Assembly (NCBI GenBank): GCA_937914815.1
Contig: CALDMI010000194.1
Location: 1 to 11,066, forward strand
Reading direction: 5' to 3'
Length of the DNA: 11,066 bases
Origin: an uncultured Clostridia bacterium
GTDB taxonomy: Bacteria; Bacillota; Clostridia; Oscillospirales; CAG-272
Position 1 is the stretch's first letter. Each line of letters begins with the position of its first letter. A model generated the notes under the pieces. That model saw only the letters and a list, made by a program, of their open reading frames with translations. It did no database searches and was not told where the DNA came from. This document shows, piece after piece, positions 1 through 7,401 of the stretch. Position numbers and translations under genes: made by a program.

Positions 1-1360
1 GGCGGGAGACGACGGATATAATATCCTCGCGCAGGTCGTCAAGGTCATAGACCGACTTCGGAATTACCTTCCAGTCTATCTTCTTGCCGCGGGCAATAAG
101 CCTCTCGCGCTTTGCGGACTGGCGCGCGTACCTCTTCTCCTCTTTCGGGTTCGACTTCTCGCAGTTGAAGTAGCGGATTATCGCCGTCTCGATAGCCGAG
201 CGGAAGGTATACGCCACATTATCCTTTGTTATCTCAAGGTGGTCTATCGAGTCCTCCACCTTATCGGCGAGGGCGCGGGCATAATGCAGAGCCTCTGCCC
301 TCGAATGTGCCGAGGCGAAATACTCCTTTGCGGCGGCGAGCTGTGGCAGGAGAGCCTTTTTCTTTTCAAGCGCCTTTTTATAGGAATACTCGACGGCGCG
401 GCGCTCATAATCAAGAAATTCAAGCATGAAGTTCTTATCGAGGTATTCAAGCGCCATTGCATTGAGCTCCTTGACCGGCATCGATGCGACATCGGCGCCC
501 GGGTTTTTCAGGAGATAATATCCGACGCGGAAGAAGTTCGGCTTCTCCTGCGCGTTTATCTCGCCGAGTAGCGACTCAAGCTTACGGAGATATTCCACCG
601 TCAGCTCCGGGAGCTTTTCATGATCTGCCCTCTTTATGCCCTCTGCCTCGGATATTGCGGCGATTATACGCGTGTCATAGGCATGGGTGAGGAAGGGGTC
701 GTGAAGCTCCTTCAGCTTTGATACGCACTGGGAGAGGATGAAACGGAAGTCAACCCTCTGACGCTTCTCATACTTGAAGAGGAAGTCGTCTATCTCCGAG
801 GTGAGGTCCGCCGCCTTTGTCGCGGCGGTGTTGTAATTGTTCTCGTATTTATCCGCCTCGATATTGAAGCGGTCAAAGGTCGAGGTGAACTCCGCTATTC
901 TCTCCGGCGGGAGCTCCGGGCAGGCAGCCTGCATATTCTCGCGAAGCAGCGCAAGGAGGCTGTTGAAATCCCGCCTTGCCTCTCGGCGGTTCGCCTTGTT
1001 TTTCAGAAGCATTGCCTCTGTTATCTGCTTACCTATTTTTACTATGGGGTTCAGAGAGGAGAGCGGGTCCTGGAATATCATAGATATTTTGTCGCCGCGG
1101 ATGCTGTGCATTTCATCCTCTTTGATTTTAAGAAGGTCTCTGCCGTCGTAAAGGATCTCTCCGCCCTCCACTATCGCGTTTCCGGCGAGGATGCCGAGAA
1201 TGGCGCGGGAGGTCACGGATTTTCCCGATCCGGACTCTCCGACTATGGCAAGGGTTCTTCCCCGCTCGAGGTCGAAGGAGATGTCGCGCACCGCCTTTAC
1301 GGTACCGTTTGCGGTACGGAAGGATATTTTAAGGTTTTTTACTTCAAGTATTTTTTCCAT
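1..1360 (-). CDS. oppD: Oligopeptide ABC transporter ATP-binding protein OppD, partial (3' end outside window), with a very large helical-domain insert
   Basis: Nucleotide-binding subunit of an Opp/Dpp-type peptide importer, acting on the cytoplasmic face of the OppBC channel. I read 453 codons without a stop. The start ATG at 1360-1358 lies one base after the oppC stop and has a GGAGG site inside the end of oppC, so the two are translationally coupled. Seen: Walker A GESGSGKS at residues 41-48, followed by the Opp-specific stretch GGEILYDGRDLL (66-77), and the Q-loop IFQDPLSSLNP (95-105). In ordinary OppD proteins the signature motif (SGGMRQR) follows the Q-loop within about 50-60 residues. 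Here about 350 residues after the Q-loop neither the signature nor Walker B has appeared. The intervening residues (about 140-453) are charged and predicted largely helical (for example YERRAVEYSYKKALEKKKAL, 318-337). No frameshift or stop is seen, so this is an insertion rather than decay. The missing C-terminal half should carry signature, Walker B and H-loop. Family assignment is firm; the role of the insert is unknown. Confidence 0.92.
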   Translation of the reverse strand, partial: MEKILEVKNLKISFRTANGTVKAVRDISFDLERGRTLAIVGESGSGKSVTSRAILGILAGNAIVEGGEILYDGRDLLKIKEDEMHSIRGDKISMIFQDPLSSLNPIVKIGKQITEAMLLKNKANRREARRDFNSLLALLRENMQAACPELPPERIAEFTSTFDRFNIEADKYENNYNTAATKAADLTSEIDDFLFKYEKRQRVDFRFILSQCVSKLKELHDPFLTHAYDTRIIAAISEAEGIKRADHEKLPELTVEYLRKLESLLGEINAQEKPNFFRVGYYLLKNPGADVASMPVKELNAMALEYLDKNFMLEFLDYERRAVEYSYKKALEKKKALLPQLAAAKEYFASAHSRAEALHYARALADKVEDSIDHLEITKDNVAYTFRSAIETAIIRYFNCEKSNPKEEKRYARQSAKRERLIARGKKIDWKVIPKSVYDLDDLREDIISVVSR

Positions 1361-1361
1361 A

Positions 1362-2930
1362 TCAATCCTCCACACCGCGCAGCGACGGGTTGAACGCGTC
1401 GCGCAGACCGTTTCCGAACAGGTTAAAGCATATCATAAGAAGAGAGAGGACAAGCGCCGGGAAGAACATGAGATGCGGATAATTCGTCCATATACCGTTC
1501 GCGTCCGAGAGGAGAGTACCGAGAGAGGTCACCTCCGCGCTGCCGAGCTTTACTATACCGAGGTAAGAAAGCATGCTCTCCGAGCCTATGACGCCGGGAA
1601 TGACAAGCGCGCAGGAGGTTATTATGGTACCGAGAGAGTTCGGGAATATGTGCTTCCAGATTATGCGGCTGTCCGACGCGCCGAGAGTGCGCGCAGCCAT
1701 GACATACTCCTGATTTTTGAAGCGGTAGAACTGCGTTCTCACCCTCGCGGCAGTGCCTATCCACCCTGTCGCAACGAAGGCGAACAAAAGGCTCGGCACC
1801 GCGCCGACCTTTGCGGCGAGGTGTATCTGGAAGAGGGTGGCGACAACTATAAACGGGACGCCGGAGAGGATATCCGACACGCGCTCAAGCACCATGTCAC
1901 ATGCGCCGCCGTAATAGCCCTCTATCGCGCCGTATATCGCGCCGATAACAAAGTTTATAAGCGAGACGCAGACGGCGACAAGGAGCGAGAGCTTTATACC
2001 TCCGGCGAGGCGGAGGCAGAGGTCATATCCTGCCGAGTCTGTACCGAAGAGGTAATCCGGCTCAAATCCGTTTACATATCTGTAATAGTTGTAGTAGAGG
2101 ACGCGCACCTTATACTGTGCGGTCTCGGCGTTTCCGCCGCCGGTATATGCCCAGTAGCGCGCGTTTCCGTCCTCGTCGCGCAGGTAGTTGTCAACGAGGG
2201 CCATGTTGTCGGAATAGGATATTATCCTGCCCGACTCGTCAACCGCGGCGCCACGCGAATCGGCTTTATACCACACATTCGCATCCGGGGTGTTTTGCGT
2301 ATCGTTATAATCGCTTACAAGCGGATAAAGGACCTGTATCCCGGTCTCCTCCTGCCATGCGAGTATTTTAGCGTACTCTGCCTGCTCGACATCCTTATAG
2401 ACAAAGCCTACCTCAAGATAGACATTTACGCGACTACGGAAATTTCTCATCTCATTTTTCGCCGGGTCAAGGTAGATAACAGGGTCGCCTATTTTTATCA
2501 TAGGCTGAAACTCGTTTGCAAGCCCGTCGGCAAGGGTTATCTTCCCCGTTCCGTCCTTATCTGCGGCGGCTATTCCGATAGCTACCGTCTTTATAAGTCC
2601 CGCCTCGGAGAAATCGCGCGACGCGCCGCCGTCGGCAATGCCGATATTTGAAAGCGCCTGACTCCACGGTGCTTTTTTCTTGTAGTAGGTATCAATAAAG
2701 CTCGCGTCATAGCGGGTATTCACAAGCGGGGCGATAAATGCGAAGAGGACTATTATGATTATTATGCATGCGGCGGCGACCGAGGCGCGGTTCTTGCAGA
2801 AGCGGCGCCACGCGTCATGGAAATAGCCTATCGGCTTATCCTGAAACTTTTTATCCGACATGCGCCCGTCGTTTCCGACGAGGACAAGCTCGCTCTTCGG
2901 GATTGAGTTTATATCAATTTTTTTCGACAT
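1362..2930 (-). CDS. oppC: Oligopeptide ABC transporter permease OppC with a large extracellular insert
   Basis: Second membrane subunit of the peptide importer (BPD_transp_1 fold with OppC_N region); pairs with OppB to form the translocation path. The protein has 522 residues against about 300 for typical OppC. Seen in order: cytoplasmic N-terminus; TM1 at about 52-70; a long extracellular segment 71-295; the family landmark YLFGTDSAGYD (293-303; usually HPLGTDxxGRD) leading into TM2 (about 311-335); further TMs; the EAA coupling loop around 408-438 (EYVMAARTLGASDSRIIWKH); and a final TM at about 488-506. The extra length is almost entirely in the TM1-TM2 extracellular loop, which contains DKDGTGKITLAD (124-135), a good match to a calcium-binding EF-hand/dockerin loop. 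The start at 2930 has GGAG seven bases upstream and lies one base after the oppB stop. Strong call; the insert's binding role is inference. Confidence 0.95.
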   Translation of the reverse strand: MSKKIDINSIPKSELVLVGNDGRMSDKKFQDKPIGYFHDAWRRFCKNRASVAAACIIIIIVLFAFIAPLVNTRYDASFIDTYYKKKAPWSQALSNIGIADGGASRDFSEAGLIKTVAIGIAAADKDGTGKITLADGLANEFQPMIKIGDPVIYLDPAKNEMRNFRSRVNVYLEVGFVYKDVEQAEYAKILAWQEETGIQVLYPLVSDYNDTQNTPDANVWYKADSRGAAVDESGRIISYSDNMALVDNYLRDEDGNARYWAYTGGGNAETAQYKVRVLYYNYYRYVNGFEPDYLFGTDSAGYDLCLRLAGGIKLSLLVAVCVSLINFVIGAIYGAIEGYYGGACDMVLERVSDILSGVPFIVVATLFQIHLAAKVGAVPSLLFAFVATGWIGTAARVRTQFYRFKNQEYVMAARTLGASDSRIIWKHIFPNSLGTIITSCALVIPGVIGSESMLSYLGIVKLGSAEVTSLGTLLSDANGIWTNYPHLMFFPALVLSLLMICFNLFGNGLRDAFNPSLRGVED

Positions 2931-2931
2931 A

Positions 2932-3891
2932 TTATCTCTCCCCCATTCTTATTCTCGGGTCTATGAACCCATAGCTTATATCAACGACTATTCCGGCGAG
3001 GAGGCTGACAAAGGTATAGAACACGCTGTCCATCATGAAGACATCGTAATCAAGCTGCTGTATCGACTGAACGTACAGCTGACCGACGCCGGGTATTGAG
3101 AATATCTGCTCTATTATCATTGAGCCGCCGAGAATGCCTATAAACGAGGATATTATCATCGGGAGGATAGGCACCATCGCGTTTTTCAATGCGTGGCGGG
3201 TTGTCGCCTGTGCGCGGGTCAGTCCCTTTGTCCTCGCGAGGAGCATGTAATCGGAGGTCAGGGTCTCGGTAAGCTCCGCACGGGTGAAGCGGCAAAGCCC
3301 GGCTATCTCGCCGAAGGAGAGCGACATTATGGGAAGTATCATACTTACAAACATGGTCCACGAGAACCACGAGCCACCCGCATCCGCGAGTGATTTTATG
3401 ACCGGCGGAAACCACCCGAGCTTGAAATAGAAAAGATACTGCACTATAAATGCGTAAACATAGCTCGGTACGGAGACAAAGAGCATGACAAGCGTACTTA
3501 TCACAGAGTCCTGCCATTTATTCTTCTTTATCGCCGCGAACACGCCGAGGGCAATGCCGAGCGGGATAGATACAAGGAGCGAATAGAGATTTACAAGAAC
3601 CGTTGCGGGAAGCTTACTCGTCAGAAGATCCCACGCCGGGGTGGAAAAGGAAATATTCCACGAGGTACCGAAGTCCCACGCCGTCACTATATTTTTAAGA
3701 TAGATGCCGTATTGCACTATCAGCGGCTTATTGTAGCCGAGCGCCTCCCACCGAGCCTCAATTATCGCCGCCTGATTTTTATCTGTCGGCATCTCGCGCG
3801 GGAGCATCCTGATAAGCATAAAGCATATCGTCATTATAACAAACAGCGTGAAGAGCATCAGGAGCACTCTTTTCAGTACATATTTTCCCAT
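2932..3891 (-). CDS. oppB: Oligopeptide ABC transporter permease OppB
   Basis: First membrane subunit of the peptide importer. From the chosen start it has 319 residues, normal for OppB/DppB. The N-terminus MGKYVLKRVLLMLFTLF is the usual amphipathic lead into TM1; the DFGTSW patch (73-78), the EAA loop (about 214-243, DYMLLARTKGLTRAQATTRH) and the late landmark IEQIFSIPGVGQL (260-272) are all in place, with about six TM segments. A longer frame from ATG 3909 exists, but a clean AAGGAG lies at 3904-3899, seven bases before ATG 3891 and inside the would-be extension, and only the shorter protein begins like family members; hence 3891. The gap to oppA upstream (223 bases) is full of stem-loops, so oppBCD is probably made at a lower level than oppA. 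No independent strong promoter is evident in front of it; a weak TTTTCA/TATACC pair lies within the 3917-3988 dyad. Confidence 0.96.
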   Translation of the reverse strand: MGKYVLKRVLLMLFTLFVIMTICFMLIRMLPREMPTDKNQAAIIEARWEALGYNKPLIVQYGIYLKNIVTAWDFGTSWNISFSTPAWDLLTSKLPATVLVNLYSLLVSIPLGIALGVFAAIKKNKWQDSVISTLVMLFVSVPSYVYAFIVQYLFYFKLGWFPPVIKSLADAGGSWFSWTMFVSMILPIMSLSFGEIAGLCRFTRAELTETLTSDYMLLARTKGLTRAQATTRHALKNAMVPILPMIISSFIGILGGSMIIEQIFSIPGVGQLYVQSIQQLDYDVFMMDSVFYTFVSLLAGIVVDISYGFIDPRIRMGER

Positions 3892-3916
3892 GTCGGGTCT
3901 CCTTACCATGTTATTT

Positions 3917-3988
3917 GTTTCTTTTTCTGGAAAGTATACACATGCTTATATTCGGTATATTATGTATACACTTACCTGAAAAAGAAAC
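3917..3988 (-). promoter_or_regulatory. Long imperfect inverted repeat (stem-loop) just upstream of oppB
   Basis: Arms 3917-3930 and 3975-3988 are complementary over 14 positions with one mismatch (left arm GTTTCTTTTTCTGG). The interior is also partly symmetrical and carries the octamer GTATACAC twice, at 3934-3941 and 3964-3971, exactly 30 bases apart. In oppA-oppB mRNA it would form a long hairpin ending 25 bases before the oppB start. There is no U-run after it on the minus strand, so it is not a classical terminator. It could act as an intercistronic mRNA stabiliser or processing site; the octamer pair could instead be a protein operator. Structure is seen; function is inferred. Confidence 0.5.
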
Positions 3989-4019
3989 GGTAAATTCAAA
4001 GTCTCCATAATATGGGGAC

Positions 4020-4049
4020 GAGCAGAGAGGTAAAAATACCCCTCTGCTC
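4020..4049 (-). promoter_or_regulatory. Intercistronic hairpin downstream of oppA
   Basis: Eight-base perfect stem (4020-4027 with 4042-4049, GAGCAGAG/CTCTGCTC), one mismatch, then GGTA/TACC around an AAAA loop. This is a 13-position stem with a tetraloop. It is not followed by a T-run in either direction, so it is more like a 3'-end protecting structure for the abundant oppA message than an intrinsic terminator. Confidence 0.5.
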
Positions 4050-4057
4050 AGGTGGCT

Positions 4058-4117
4058 GACTGCCGTATATTGCAGAGCAAGCTCTGTGTTTTCTACGGCA
4101 GTCCTGCCGATTTTTTA
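4058..4117 (+). terminator. Nested hairpins with terminator-like end on the plus strand, abutting the oppA stop
   Basis: A perfect 10-base inverted repeat (GACTGCCGTA at 4058-4067, TACGGCAGTC at 4094-4103) encloses a smaller hairpin (4073-4078 with 4081-4086). Its right arm also pairs with the adjacent CTGCCG (4104-4109), and that second hairpin is followed on the plus strand by ATTTTTTATT. So the plus strand shows two mutually exclusive hairpins, one of them terminator-like; the minus strand, where oppA is read, has no U-run here. It may stop antisense transcription into oppA, or the T-run may be chance and the stem a 3' structure of oppA mRNA. Confidence 0.4.
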
Positions 4118-6592
4118 TTCGTAGCTCAGCGTACCGTTCTGGGACTTGACATAGTCAGCCCACTCTGCGTCGGTATAGTTGTACTTCAGGAGTCTGAAGC
4201 CGCCGAAATCATACATTACATTGTAGGTCTCGGTGTAGTAGCTTGCCTGATAGCCCATAAGGAAGCAGGCAGTCGTACCGGCGAGGGGGATTCTGTAGTA
4301 CTTCTTCAGGAACTCTTCCTCAAGGGTTGCGGTGACGAAGAGCTTTACATCGAAGCTCTCATTTGCAAGGTCGCCGCTACCTATAAGCGCGTTCGACCAC
4401 TCCTTCCATGTCATGGTGAACTCTCTACCGTCCGGAAGAGTCATGGTGAGCTTCTCGGTCGCGGGATCCCAGCACTTTGCCTCGTTGATGTCGTACTGAT
4501 CGGAGTCGCAGTAAACCTGGAAGTTACGGAACGGGTAGAACGCCGCGCCGCCCCATGCGCCGAAGCCTATTGCATAGTTTCCGAGCTTGCTGACCTCGTC
4601 GTATCTCTCGGCAAGGTTTCCTATCGGGTCAAGAGTGATCTTGCCGAACCCGGAGCCCTCAAGCGCCGCATTCAGGAAGTTCTCTATCGACTTGCACTGT
4701 GCCTGGTCTGCCGTCTCGACAGCACCCTTTGCCCATGCTATACGGATATAGATATCCTCGCCCGCAGTGTAGAGACCTGCCGCAACAAGCTCATCGCATG
4801 CGGTCTTCATAAGCTCCTTTGCCTCTGTGAGGTTATAGCCGTTTATGGACTTATATGCCTCTTCAAGAGTCTTGTATATCTCGCCCTCGCCGTACTTGAC
4901 TCCGTAGAGGTTACAGATAGCCTGCATAGCCTCGTCGGACGAACGGTAAGAGGAGCTCGGGTCATTATATACATCGTAGAAATAGAGGTTGTTCATGATA
5001 GCATACGCGGGCTTATAACCGGATGTGGTCTTTACCCACTCTGCTCTGTTTATTGCAAGGCTCATTGCCTTACGGAAGTTGTAGTTGGAAAGGACAACAC
5101 TGTTCCTGTTATCTTCTGCCTTTGCATCAAGTTTCTTCAGATCTTCAGCATTGGTATTGAAGAAGAAGGACATTGTGTAGGTCTCGTCGACCTTGTAAAG
5201 GCGCTTTGAGTTTGCATAGGTAAGAAGGTCATCAGCCGACGGAGTCCACTCTGTGAGTTCGCCCTTCAGGAAGAGCTGCTTTGCCGCGGCATCAGTCAGG
5301 ACATCAAGGACTATCTTTGTCGTCTGATACTGCTGTCTGTACTCGCCGTCAACCTTGAACTTCGTGGTAGAAGTCAGGGATCCGTCATCGTTCTTCGTCC
5401 AGCCGTACCAGTTCTCGTTCTGAACAAATACCATCTGCTTACCTGCCTCGTAAGATGCAATTCTGTAAGGTCCGTAAGACTTGTAGGTTTTGTCGCTGGT
5501 ACCGTAGGTTGTAGTGATAAGCTCGCCGCCGGTCTTCTTGCAGGACTCGTAGAGATCCTCATAAACCAGCCATGTGGAAGTGCAGGAGGTCAGGAAATAG
5601 TTGAGCTCCTGTGCTGTCTGGCAGACATAGTGAAGGGTGTAATCGTCTACCTTGTAGAGACCGACAGTCTCGTAATCAACCTCGTCACCGATTTCACCGG
5701 CGTTAACAAAGAGTGCCTCTTTGAAGAGATCCTCGGAATATTCAGCCTTGAAAAGTGCAAGGACATCAGTGATGAAACGCTTCGCGGGCTCAAGAAGTTC
5801 ATTGGTGAGCTTCGTGTATCCGTATGGGTTTGCCGCATCCTTCAGTGCCTTGTAATCCTCTTCGGTACCGGCACCATATGTGGTATGAAGCTCATTGAGC
5901 GTATAGCCACACAGTGTCATGCCGTCAGAAGAGAGATTCAGATAAACATGACCTGCTGCAATTCCGGCTGCAAGATCATAGCTGTAATCCGGGGTATCCT
6001 CTTCTCCATACGGAGGAACCATATTGGAATATATGGGAGCGCCCGAGTTGTAGTATGCAAGCGCACCGGCAAGCGCAGACTCACCGCTGATATACAGGTT
6101 CGCACGGTAGTTTCTCATCTTGGGGTTGAGAAGCTGCTTCATGGAGTAGATGTAGGTATCGGCATTTATTACCGTACCGTCCTCCCACTTCGCATCCGGG
6201 TTAAGCTTTATCTCAAACACGAAGTTTGCCTTCGTGTCATCGACGGTCTGCCCGTTCGGAAGAGTGACACCGTACTTTGTAAGATCGCCCTTGTTGTCTG
6301 CAGTTACATCCTTTATCGATGTAGCCATTTCATAGACCCACTGATAGATACCCTTTTCGGTATCGAGAGCGGACAGATCAACGAATCCGGATTCGGTATA
6401 AGACTGAACCGATGAGGCGGAGTTGTCCTGCCATGTGTGGGGGTTCCAGTTTGTCGCAAGAGCCGAAGCATAGCCTCTGTAGGTATACTCGGCTGCCGTG
6501 GGCTTCGTATCATTCTTGCAGGCAGCGAAGAGCGACACCGCGGTGCAGAGAAGAAGAACGAGAGCAACGACTTTCAAAATGTTCTTTTTCAT
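4115..6592 (-). CDS. oppA: Oligopeptide-binding lipoprotein OppA (SBP_bac_5 family), enlarged
   Basis: Extracellular solute receptor of the importer, lipid-anchored to the outer face of the membrane; it captures peptides and hands them to OppBC. Length is 825 residues against about 540-600 for common OppA. Seen: Lys-start hydrophobic signal (1-24) with cysteine 25 in SLFAAC as the lipidation site; the family landmark PDAKWEDGTVINADTYIYS (132-150); a glycine/tyrosine segment SYGPYRIASY (372-381); and NYNFRKAMSLAINRAEW (503-519), matching the conserved 'RxAxxxAIDR' region. The C-terminus ends in the usual aromatic-rich segment. The extra residues seem to lie mainly around 155-330 and 690-760. 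Start at 6592 is supported by AGGAGGG at 6603-6597. First gene of the operon, with a structured leader. Substrate (peptide, or another SBP_bac_5 ligand such as nickel or sugar) cannot be read from sequence; Opp/Dpp-type is favoured by the gene order. Confidence 0.95.
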   Translation of the reverse strand: MKKNILKVVALVLLLCTAVSLFAACKNDTKPTAAEYTYRGYASALATNWNPHTWQDNSASSVQSYTESGFVDLSALDTEKGIYQWVYEMATSIKDVTADNKGDLTKYGVTLPNGQTVDDTKANFVFEIKLNPDAKWEDGTVINADTYIYSMKQLLNPKMRNYRANLYISGESALAGALAYYNSGAPIYSNMVPPYGEEDTPDYSYDLAAGIAAGHVYLNLSSDGMTLCGYTLNELHTTYGAGTEEDYKALKDAANPYGYTKLTNELLEPAKRFITDVLALFKAEYSEDLFKEALFVNAGEIGDEVDYETVGLYKVDDYTLHYVCQTAQELNYFLTSCTSTWLVYEDLYESCKKTGGELITTTYGTSDKTYKSYGPYRIASYEAGKQMVFVQNENWYGWTKNDDGSLTSTTKFKVDGEYRQQYQTTKIVLDVLTDAAAKQLFLKGELTEWTPSADDLLTYANSKRLYKVDETYTMSFFFNTNAEDLKKLDAKAEDNRNSVVLSNYNFRKAMSLAINRAEWVKTTSGYKPAYAIMNNLYFYDVYNDPSSSYRSSDEAMQAICNLYGVKYGEGEIYKTLEEAYKSINGYNLTEAKELMKTACDELVAAGLYTAGEDIYIRIAWAKGAVETADQAQCKSIENFLNAALEGSGFGKITLDPIGNLAERYDEVSKLGNYAIGFGAWGGAAFYPFRNFQVYCDSDQYDINEAKCWDPATEKLTMTLPDGREFTMTWKEWSNALIGSGDLANESFDVKLFVTATLEEEFLKKYYRIPLAGTTACFLMGYQASYYTETYNVMYDFGGFRLLKYNYTDAEWADYVKSQNGTLSYE

Positions 6593-6613
6593 GTTTCCCT
6601 CCTGATATAGAAT

Positions 6614-6711
6614 TTATGTTAGAAAAATAACATTAACATAAGTGTATTCATACCCGCACTGGCGGATATGAGAAAAGCTCATCACCGGCTCACTCCCGGA
6701 GCCCGTATGAA
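6614..6711 (-). promoter_or_regulatory. Structured 5' leader of oppA (candidate cis-regulatory RNA)
   Basis: On the minus strand a 7-base closing stem TTCATAC/GTATGAA (6711-6705 with 6653-6647) encloses three hairpins: GGCTC/GAGCC (6703-6699 with 6691-6687), ATGAG/CTCAT (6682-6678 with 6672-6668) and CCGC/GCGG (6665-6662 with 6657-6654). Together they make a compact four-way junction of 65 bases. A further hairpin follows, TTATGTTA/TAACATAA (6641-6634 with 6621-6614), with an overlapping alternative using the repeated TAACAT, and ends 11 bases before the AGGAGGG site. It does not match any riboswitch consensus I know: no T-box ACC bulge sequence and no tRNA T-loop. Pairing is seen; regulation is inference. 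Confidence 0.4.
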
Positions 6712-6722
6712 AAGTTTACACC

Positions 6723-6731
6723 ATATTAGCA
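6723..6731 (-). promoter_or_regulatory. oppA: Candidate extended -10 promoter of oppA
   Basis: TGCTAATAT on the minus strand fits an extended -10 element (TGn followed by a 5/6-like hexamer). No good -35 hexamer is found 16-18 bases further upstream, as is allowed for extended -10 promoters. A start near 6716 would place the structured leader at the very 5' end of the message. Tentative. Confidence 0.3.
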
Positions 6732-7401
6732 CAGAAAATCCGCAAGATTATCATTTATCTCAAATTGTGATGTATTTTTATGAATTTTTCGGTTGGCGGG
6801 TAAAAATGGCGGTGTTTAGGTGTATTTTTGTGCCGAAATGGACTGTTTTCTGCTTTTCCCTGCCCGGCGCGACTCAAGGTGGCGAAATATGTATTACTTT
6901 AGTTTTCAAAAGTGCATTTGAATATTTCTCTGCCAAATTTATTATTATCGAATATATGCGAGGCGCTCCGTATATGTGCCGATTTCTTCAGATTAATATA
7001 TAATGTGCGGGCGCATATTAGTATTATCGTGGCATTTTTCGGGGATTTCCGGTGTTTTTCCCGCTGTTTTGCCCTTTTACAGCGACACTGGGCTTTTTGA
7101 ATAAATGACGACATTAAAATTCATTTTGCGTTTTCGGCACTTTATGACAATAAGTATGAGAAAATGTAATACATCTATTAAAATCCGTTATATATGATTA
7201 TATCCGTGATGTAAGTTTTTTACACATACTGCTCCGCCGTGGGGTATTTTCCTTGCCGTTTTCAACAAAATCGCGGCAAAATTTTAGCAAAGTCGCCGAA
7301 ACGGGCGGTTTGAAGATTTTGTTTTTATTCGTTATCTTAGAATAAATATTCATTATATAGGGATAAATATTCATGCAGACTGACGGGTATTTATGTTACA
7401 T
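6732..7401. other. AT-rich gene-free interval
   Basis: About 670 bases between the oppA promoter region and the next terminator. Base composition is clearly more AT-rich than the flanking genes. The open frames present on both strands are short, lack ribosome binding sites and have no recognisable protein features. The only structure I see is the direct repeat at 7342-7374. No tRNA, rRNA or known riboswitch is recognisable. It may be plain spacer or decayed DNA. Confidence 0.6.
7342..7374. repeat. Direct repeat ATAAATATTCAT, two copies 21 bases apart
   Basis: The 12-mer occurs at 7342-7353 and 7363-7374. The start-to-start distance of 21 bases is two helical turns, as expected for a pair of protein sites on one DNA face. 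A TATAAT on the minus strand (7357-7352) sits between them, but without a -35 match. AT-rich sequence makes chance repeats more likely. Confidence 0.45.

Noticed and set aside
1191..2651. A 486-codon plus-strand open frame
   Set aside because: It is antisense to oppC and its junction with oppD; the complement carries clear permease and ATPase motifs. GC-rich third positions create long antisense frames.
3892..3909. Longer OppB start at 3909
   Set aside because: The AAGGAG serving ATG 3891 lies inside this extension, and OppB proteins start at the MGKYVLKR-like point.
4052..5209. A 385-codon plus-strand open frame
   Set aside because: Antisense to oppA; no ribosome binding site and no recognisable domain.
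6647..6711. tRNA or T-box element in front of oppA
   Set aside because: The cloverleaf-like shape lacks a T-loop TTCRA, a proper 7-base anticodon loop and CCA, and there is no T-box consensus or following terminator/antiterminator pair.
6899..7114. Short overlapping frames on both strands in the AT-rich interval
   Set aside because: No ribosome binding sites, no domain-like sequence and mutually overlapping; they look like chance frames.
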